Assembly: GCA_030998015.1 (NCBI GenBank)
Contig: JARWMV010000243.1
Coordinates: forward strand, 806,001 to 870,000
Reading direction: 5' to 3'
Length of the DNA: 64,000 bases
Source: Ceratorhiza oryzae-sativae
Lineage: Eukaryota; Basidiomycota; Agaricomycetes; Cantharellales; Ceratobasidiaceae
The notes beneath the pieces were generated by a model that was not told where the DNA came from, did not search any database, and was given only the letters and a program-made list of their open reading frames with translations. Positions within the stretch are counted from its first letter, which is position 1, and each line of letters starts with the position of its first letter. The translations under genes and the position numbers were made by a program. Below are positions 59,652-64,000 of the stretch, piece after piece.

Positions 59652-62614
59652 CTACACATACACATAGGTCCAGAGGTTCTGCGGGTTGTTGTATGTGTCG
59701 GTTGTGTAGGGGATGCGATAATTGGCACGCTCCACATGGAAGGCTATTGCCAAAGTCTCAGTAATAGACACATTCGATGCACGATTTCAACATACCAAGG
59801 GGCTGATCCTTGTTTTCCCATGACCACGCATAGCGCCAATTGACTCGGTAGTTAGCATTGATCATCAGATCCGGAGGAGCCAATGGATCCTGTTAGTCAT
59901 GAATCGATTGATTTTTGCAGATACCACATACTATTATTCACTTACATTCTTCAGCCCTGAGGTCTTGATTTCAGAGTCTAAATCGGCCCATTCGAGCACT
60001 TGGTTTCCCGCCATACCGTTGAAATTACTTGCTTCACCGGGCTATATCCTAGCGTGAGGACCGGTTGAGACCAGAAGGTAGGTTGCACTCACATTTCCGC
60101 CAAAGAGAGCAACTTTGATCCCGAGCCTCTCGTATGCTACACCTGTGAACAGAGCACATGTAGACGCGCATTCGCCATTGCCAACTATGATGATCTATAA
60201 AATAATTAGCTTGAGCCTAAAAGCGTTGGAAGAAAGCACACTTTGGAGGCGGGAAGGAATGGTTGAACGGGAAGGTCGACGTTGTAGGGTGTGCAGATAT
60301 CATGGAATCGTTTCGAAATACCGTCCTTGGTTAAGTTGATTGTGAAATTCGCTAGAATGAAAGTATATTTTAGTGAATGAGAAAGAACTCTGTTGCTCCA
60401 ACATACTTGGTGGTTCCATGTAATTGTAGTTTAGTGGTTGAGGAGTATTGTTCAAGAAAGCCCATTGGTTCGGGCTATAATTCATGTAATCAATCTTTTG
60501 AGCAATATAGGATTTCACGATCTTTTGCGCAAGAGGCCCAGCGCGCATTGTGGATTCAAATCCGCTACCGAGACATTATTAGTTGTATTCATAGCTAGCG
60601 TATTTAAGAAACTCACGCATAGCCGAACCCGGTTCCAGCTAAAGCGTTGATCAAGAACTCGCCTTCAATTGGAGAACCAAGTCAATCTACATCCAAGATC
60701 TAGCGTGAAGCTTACCAAGGCAAACATATCCGCCTCCATTTCCAGTAGTGTCAACGATGAGTTGCTGAACATTAGCAGCCTTGAACTTGGCAAGGGCGGC
60801 AACCGTATCATTCTGAAACTGAATATAGTCTCCTTCGAAAGATCCGACCATAAGCTGAATACATAGGGATTAGTGCACATATCCTCAACGCCGTTGAGAT
60901 TTGTCACCTACCACTCCAGTTTTCTTGTCTATCCCAAATTCACAAGGTTTAGCTAGATATAAAGCGAGGGAATGTTGAAATTACCTGGTAGAACATATGC
61001 TTTGATGACACCGGTTCCATTAATCACCTTGATTTCTGGTCAGTAATAAAACGGTAAAGCTGTAGCCGGACGACTCACATCTGGCTGGCTTGGCAGGTAG
61101 GGCGAGGGAAGACCAACGGCTTTTGCAGCGAAACGCTAATCTTTGCGATTGGCCGACGTTTCTTCTCGCGGAGGTCGCGCTTAACCGTAGTCGAGTTCGT
61201 GCGATAGTCGATACCATTAGTGTCATTCTTCGCTTGACAGTTGGCTTTCCAGAAAGAGGGGCCATCTGTGAACGGTGCTCCAAGGTAAGAAGCACGGTAA
61301 TCAACCTGTGTAGTATTTTTAATTTAGCCGAGAATCCTGACTAGCATGCTAAATGCACTCACATTTATCTGTTCGACTTTTGTGGAGTTGACAGGAATGA
61401 GGGTAAGAGTCACACTGCTTTTATCAGGGAAAATTGGGCCAGCAAAGTCTCCAAGCCGTTGCGACCATACGCCATCGGAGATACGGTAGTTAGTGAAGAC
61501 AGAATTCACACGGATATTATGGTCAATATATTCGCCAGAATAGGTGGTTGCGATGCCATTAACGTAGCTGAAAAATTAATTCAGATTAGAATAGAGCGAT
61601 AAAAAACCACTGCTGCTTACAGCCATGCGCTAACACCATCGATTGCCAGCACCTAGCGAGTGGCTGTTTGTCATTTCGCAATGTAGGTGATATGATTAAC
61701 GCACCTTGGCTCCCGCATACTTCTTATAATTGAACCCTTTTGCGTCGTAATATGATGTGTATGCGGGGCCCAAGAGGCTTATAAACTCTGCCGCATCAGG
61801 GGCGATGTAAATGTCTTGGACTCCATTCTTCTCCAAGGCAATCAATGGTGTTGGGGCAATGTTCTAGGCAAGCGATAATTTAGGTTCTAAATCATCCGGG
61901 AGTAATTTTATAGGACGTACTTGAAAGACAGCCCAGTAGCAGGCCGGAAGCCACACTATCAATGGCAAGTTAATCGCAGACCGGCTATTGAAGCTGATTG
62001 GGTGTCACGTACAGGTATGTCCATCATCGAGGCGACTAAAAAGGTTGGGGCATCATAGGCAAGATATGGCTGGCAAAATTCCAAGGAAAACGTACTTAAC
62101 GACATTGTAAATATCGCGGTTGAAATCGTAGTCAGTCTGCGGATTCGGTCAAAATAATTCGCCAACAAAGTCCCGAGACCAACCCACCTCGTATTTAGTT
62201 GACTTGATGCGTGCGAATTCAAAGGCAAGATTGGATGTGGCTTCGGTGAAAGGCAATGGCGTGAGCTTTTCCCAGTCTTCGAATGTAAAGAATGGGGTAA
62301 CTACGCCGATATTGTATCAATGGTTGAGTAGTTCAATATTTCTGGTCTGTTACCTTTGGTTACAACTTCCATAACATTGTTCGCCAAAGTTGCATTATAA
62401 GGAAAAGACCTGTTAACAGTATTGAGATCAATCGGATGGGCGCCTTGGATAAACTCTACTTCAGACAAGCCATAGCATCGGATGGGCTCGAGTAATTCTG
62501 GCCGGCGATGACTGCGCATGGATCGGCGGTATGTTTTGACACCCCGCCCGCAGCGGCGAGCCCGACAAGTGAAAGAAGCGAAAGAAGTCGAAGTTGTCGA
62601 CGCAAAACGGTCAT
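59652..62614 (-). CDS. Secreted S41-family (CPAF/tail-specific-protease-like) peptidase
   Basis: Start MTVLRRQLRLLSLLSLVG at 62614 is a clear signal peptide ending near AAAGG. Exons with many short introns then give HTADPCAVIAGQNYSSPSDA, KSFPYNATLANNVMEVV, FFTFEDWEKLTPLPF, IALEKNGVQDIYIAPDAAEF, FTNYRISDGVWSQRLGDFAG and APFTDGPSFWKANCQAKN. The S41 core follows: FKAANVQQLIVDTTGNGGGY, MRAGPLAQKIVKSYIAQ and IIVGNGECASTCALFTGVAY, in which the Ser of ASTC is the likely nucleophile. Then GNQVLEWADLDSEIKTSGLK, and the end is YNNPQNLWTYVYV. I traced no frame break. Family members are extracellular serine peptidases; some ascomycete relatives process RiPP precursors, but no RiPP precursor or DUF3328 gene is visible here. 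Confidence 0.85.
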
Positions 62615-63103
62615 TCTGTGAGAGGGGATATGCATGAGCCATCGCTGGCATGTGGCTACTATATGCTGAGCGAAGGCCACCGATCGCCTTCGAACACATG
62701 GCCCACGACTCGGGCACACGAATGAGAGAACCTTAAAAAAGATTCCACCTGAATATTACCCCGGTCTACCGCATCTTCTACTGAGGTAGAAGGTAGAGGG
62801 CCCGGCTAAATTTGGGTATCCTGTAGAATTATAGGGCCAAAATAGAACACCGTCACATGGACAAGAACCTCTCTAAGGTTTGAAAACAGGTCGGATTAAA
62901 CTTAGCCGATTCGGACACTCTGTGGAATCTAAATGGTAACATAGACGTTCATTGATGAAAAACCAAAAAACATGTGATCAACCTGGCAAAATCAAACAAA
63001 CGGTGTCTTATCGTCTTGCCACATGGCCCTCGGTTTCATTTGAAGTAGGTGCCCGCGCTGTTACAATATGGTGAGTGTCACGCGGTACGGTTCAAATCCG
63101 CGC
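62615..63103. other. Promoter space between tandem S41 genes
   Basis: About 490 bp with short frames only, between the 5' end of one S41 gene and the 3' end of its paralog. Confidence 0.4.
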
Positions 63104-64000
63104 TTACACATAACTCCAGAGGTTTTGTGGGTTATTATAGGTATCTTCAGTATATGCGAGTCGAATATTCGCACGCTCAACAAAGAAAGCTTGGTTCAAC
63201 CAAGTCAAACTAAGTAATGCTGCGTGGTTGGGGGGTAACTTACCCAGCGGTGTGCTCTTGGATTTCCAGGACCAGGCGTATCTCCAGTTGATGCGAATGT
63301 TTCCGTTAACGAGAAGATCGGGAGGTGCAAGCGGATCCTATAAGACAACCAAAATGCGTTGTCCAGTCATAAATAGGGTACAAAATTAACCTGTTACGTA
63401 CGTTTTTTAAACCCGCGGTCTTGATCTCGGAGTCGAGATTAGCCCACTCGAGCACCTGATTGCCAGCGAGGCCATTGAAATTCATTGGGGCCCCTGGCTA
63501 GGATCCATAAAGCATTTAATTAACAGCCACAAAATCATGTCGGAAAGCTCTCACGTTGCCTCCAAAAGTTATGACCTTGATACCAAGTTTCTCATAAGCG
63601 ACTCCGCTGAAAAGGGCACATGTTGAACCGCAAAGGCCGTTGCCGACGATCAGGATCTGAGTGAATCCCAGTCAGCACAAGCGACTTTGTATAATATTTG
63701 TATATACCTTGTTAGGAGGAAACGCTGGTTCGGCTGGCAGTTCGACATCATATGGGGTGCCTGTGATTCCGATTCAGCACGTGCATGGAAGGTTAGAATG
63801 GAATCACTTACAAGTGTCGTAGAATCGATTTGAAACAGAATCCTTTTGTCCATTGATAACAAAATTGGCTACGGCCTAATGTTAGTCGCGCGATTCGGCT
63901 CACAAGCGAGCACTCTTACTCGGTGGCTCAATGAAATTGTAACTGGAAGGCTGACGAGTGTTGTTTAAGAATGCCCAGTCTGCAGGCCTGGCTTTAGCAT
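63104..64000 (-). CDS. Second S41-family peptidase, C-terminal part (runs off the window)
   Basis: A tandem paralog of the preceding gene, truncated by the window edge at its 5' side. Readable exons give SVSNRFYDT, PYDVELPAEPAFPPNK, ILIVGNGLCGSTCALFSGVA (nucleophile region GSTC), GNQVLEWANLDSEIKTAGLK and DPLAPPDLLVNGNIRINWRY. The ending AFFVERANIRLAYTEDTYNN then PQNLWSYV closely parallels YNNPQNLWTYVYV of its neighbour, with the same short-intron layout. The catalytic lysine region and the N-terminus lie outside the window. Confidence 0.82.

Noticed and set aside
63050..63115. A GGTTCAAATCC B-box-like motif suggesting a tRNA
   Set aside because: No matching acceptor stem or D-arm at the right spacing, and it overlaps the 3' end of the S41 gene.
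59652..64000. A RiPP (dikaritin-type) biosynthetic cluster suggested by S41 peptidases
   Set aside because: No precursor with repeated cores and no DUF3328 oxidase is seen in the window.

Overview
The window is nuclear DNA from a filamentous basidiomycete, most likely an Agaricomycete. A Rhizoctonia-like fungus is my guess; it is not proven here. The reasons are genes split by many introns of about 50 nt, a STE3-type pheromone receptor, a fungal trifunctional folate gene, an exopolyphosphatase of the PPX1 type, tandem secreted S41 peptidases, Ser/Pro-rich proteins typical of mushroom-forming fungi, and a fungal-type U2 snRNA. Almost every gene must be read across introns, so the spans below run from start codon to stop codon with introns included.

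Layout. 1-2.95 kb: no supported gene. 2.95-4.55 kb (-): seven-transmembrane protein. 5.65-7.25 kb (-): WD40 ribosome-biogenesis factor JIP5/WDR55, divergent from MCM4 (+, 7.39-10.62 kb) across a 134-bp shared promoter carrying two ACGCGT boxes. 11.59-12.68 kb (-): F-box protein. 12.91-13.91 kb (-): GPR1/FUN34/YaaH acetate transporter. 14.56-15.88 kb (+): MoCF/CinA-type nucleotide-binding protein. 16.45-17.92 kb (+): STE3-like receptor carrying a nonsense codon and a frame break. 18.47-21.92 kb (-): an eIF4G-like MIF4G+MA3 scaffold fused in frame to an mRNA cap guanine-N7 methyltransferase. 23.91-28.95 kb (+): cohesin subunit SCC3/STAG. 29.4-33.3 kb (-): Ser/Pro-rich coiled-coil protein. 33.3-38.4 kb: gene-poor. 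38.36-40.18 kb (-): threonine synthase. 40.8-44.0 kb (-): unknown Ser-rich protein. 44.2-45.6 kb (+): DUF1295/steroid-reductase-like membrane protein with a tRNA-like sequence in one intron. 46.2-48.8 kb (+): unknown Ser/Pro-rich protein. 50.4-51.1 kb (+): 3' end of a LINE. 51.7-52.2 kb (-): protein with an Asn-Ala-Ala repeat. 53.0-53.2 kb (-): U2 snRNA. 53.4-55.8 kb (-): FOL1, divergent from PPX1 (+, 56.0-57.4 kb). 58.6-59.3 kb (-): small unknown protein. 59.65-62.6 kb and 63.1 kb to the window end (-): tandem secreted S41-family peptidases.

The genes do not form a pathway cluster. They are mostly housekeeping: DNA replication (MCM4), cohesion (SCC3), mRNA capping and translation, splicing (U2), folate and threonine synthesis, and polyphosphate. 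The most notable object is the eIF4G/cap-methyltransferase fusion. Its eight exons sum to an intact reading frame of about 1029 codons, and both halves and the linker lie in one exon.

A quality caveat runs through the right half. From about 28.8 to 57.2 kb nearly every long gene shows one or more single-base deletions, mostly in short homopolymers, that break otherwise well-conserved reading frames. The long genes from 5.6 to 28 kb, apart from the STE3-like one, do not. I read this mainly as uncorrected assembly error, not gene death.
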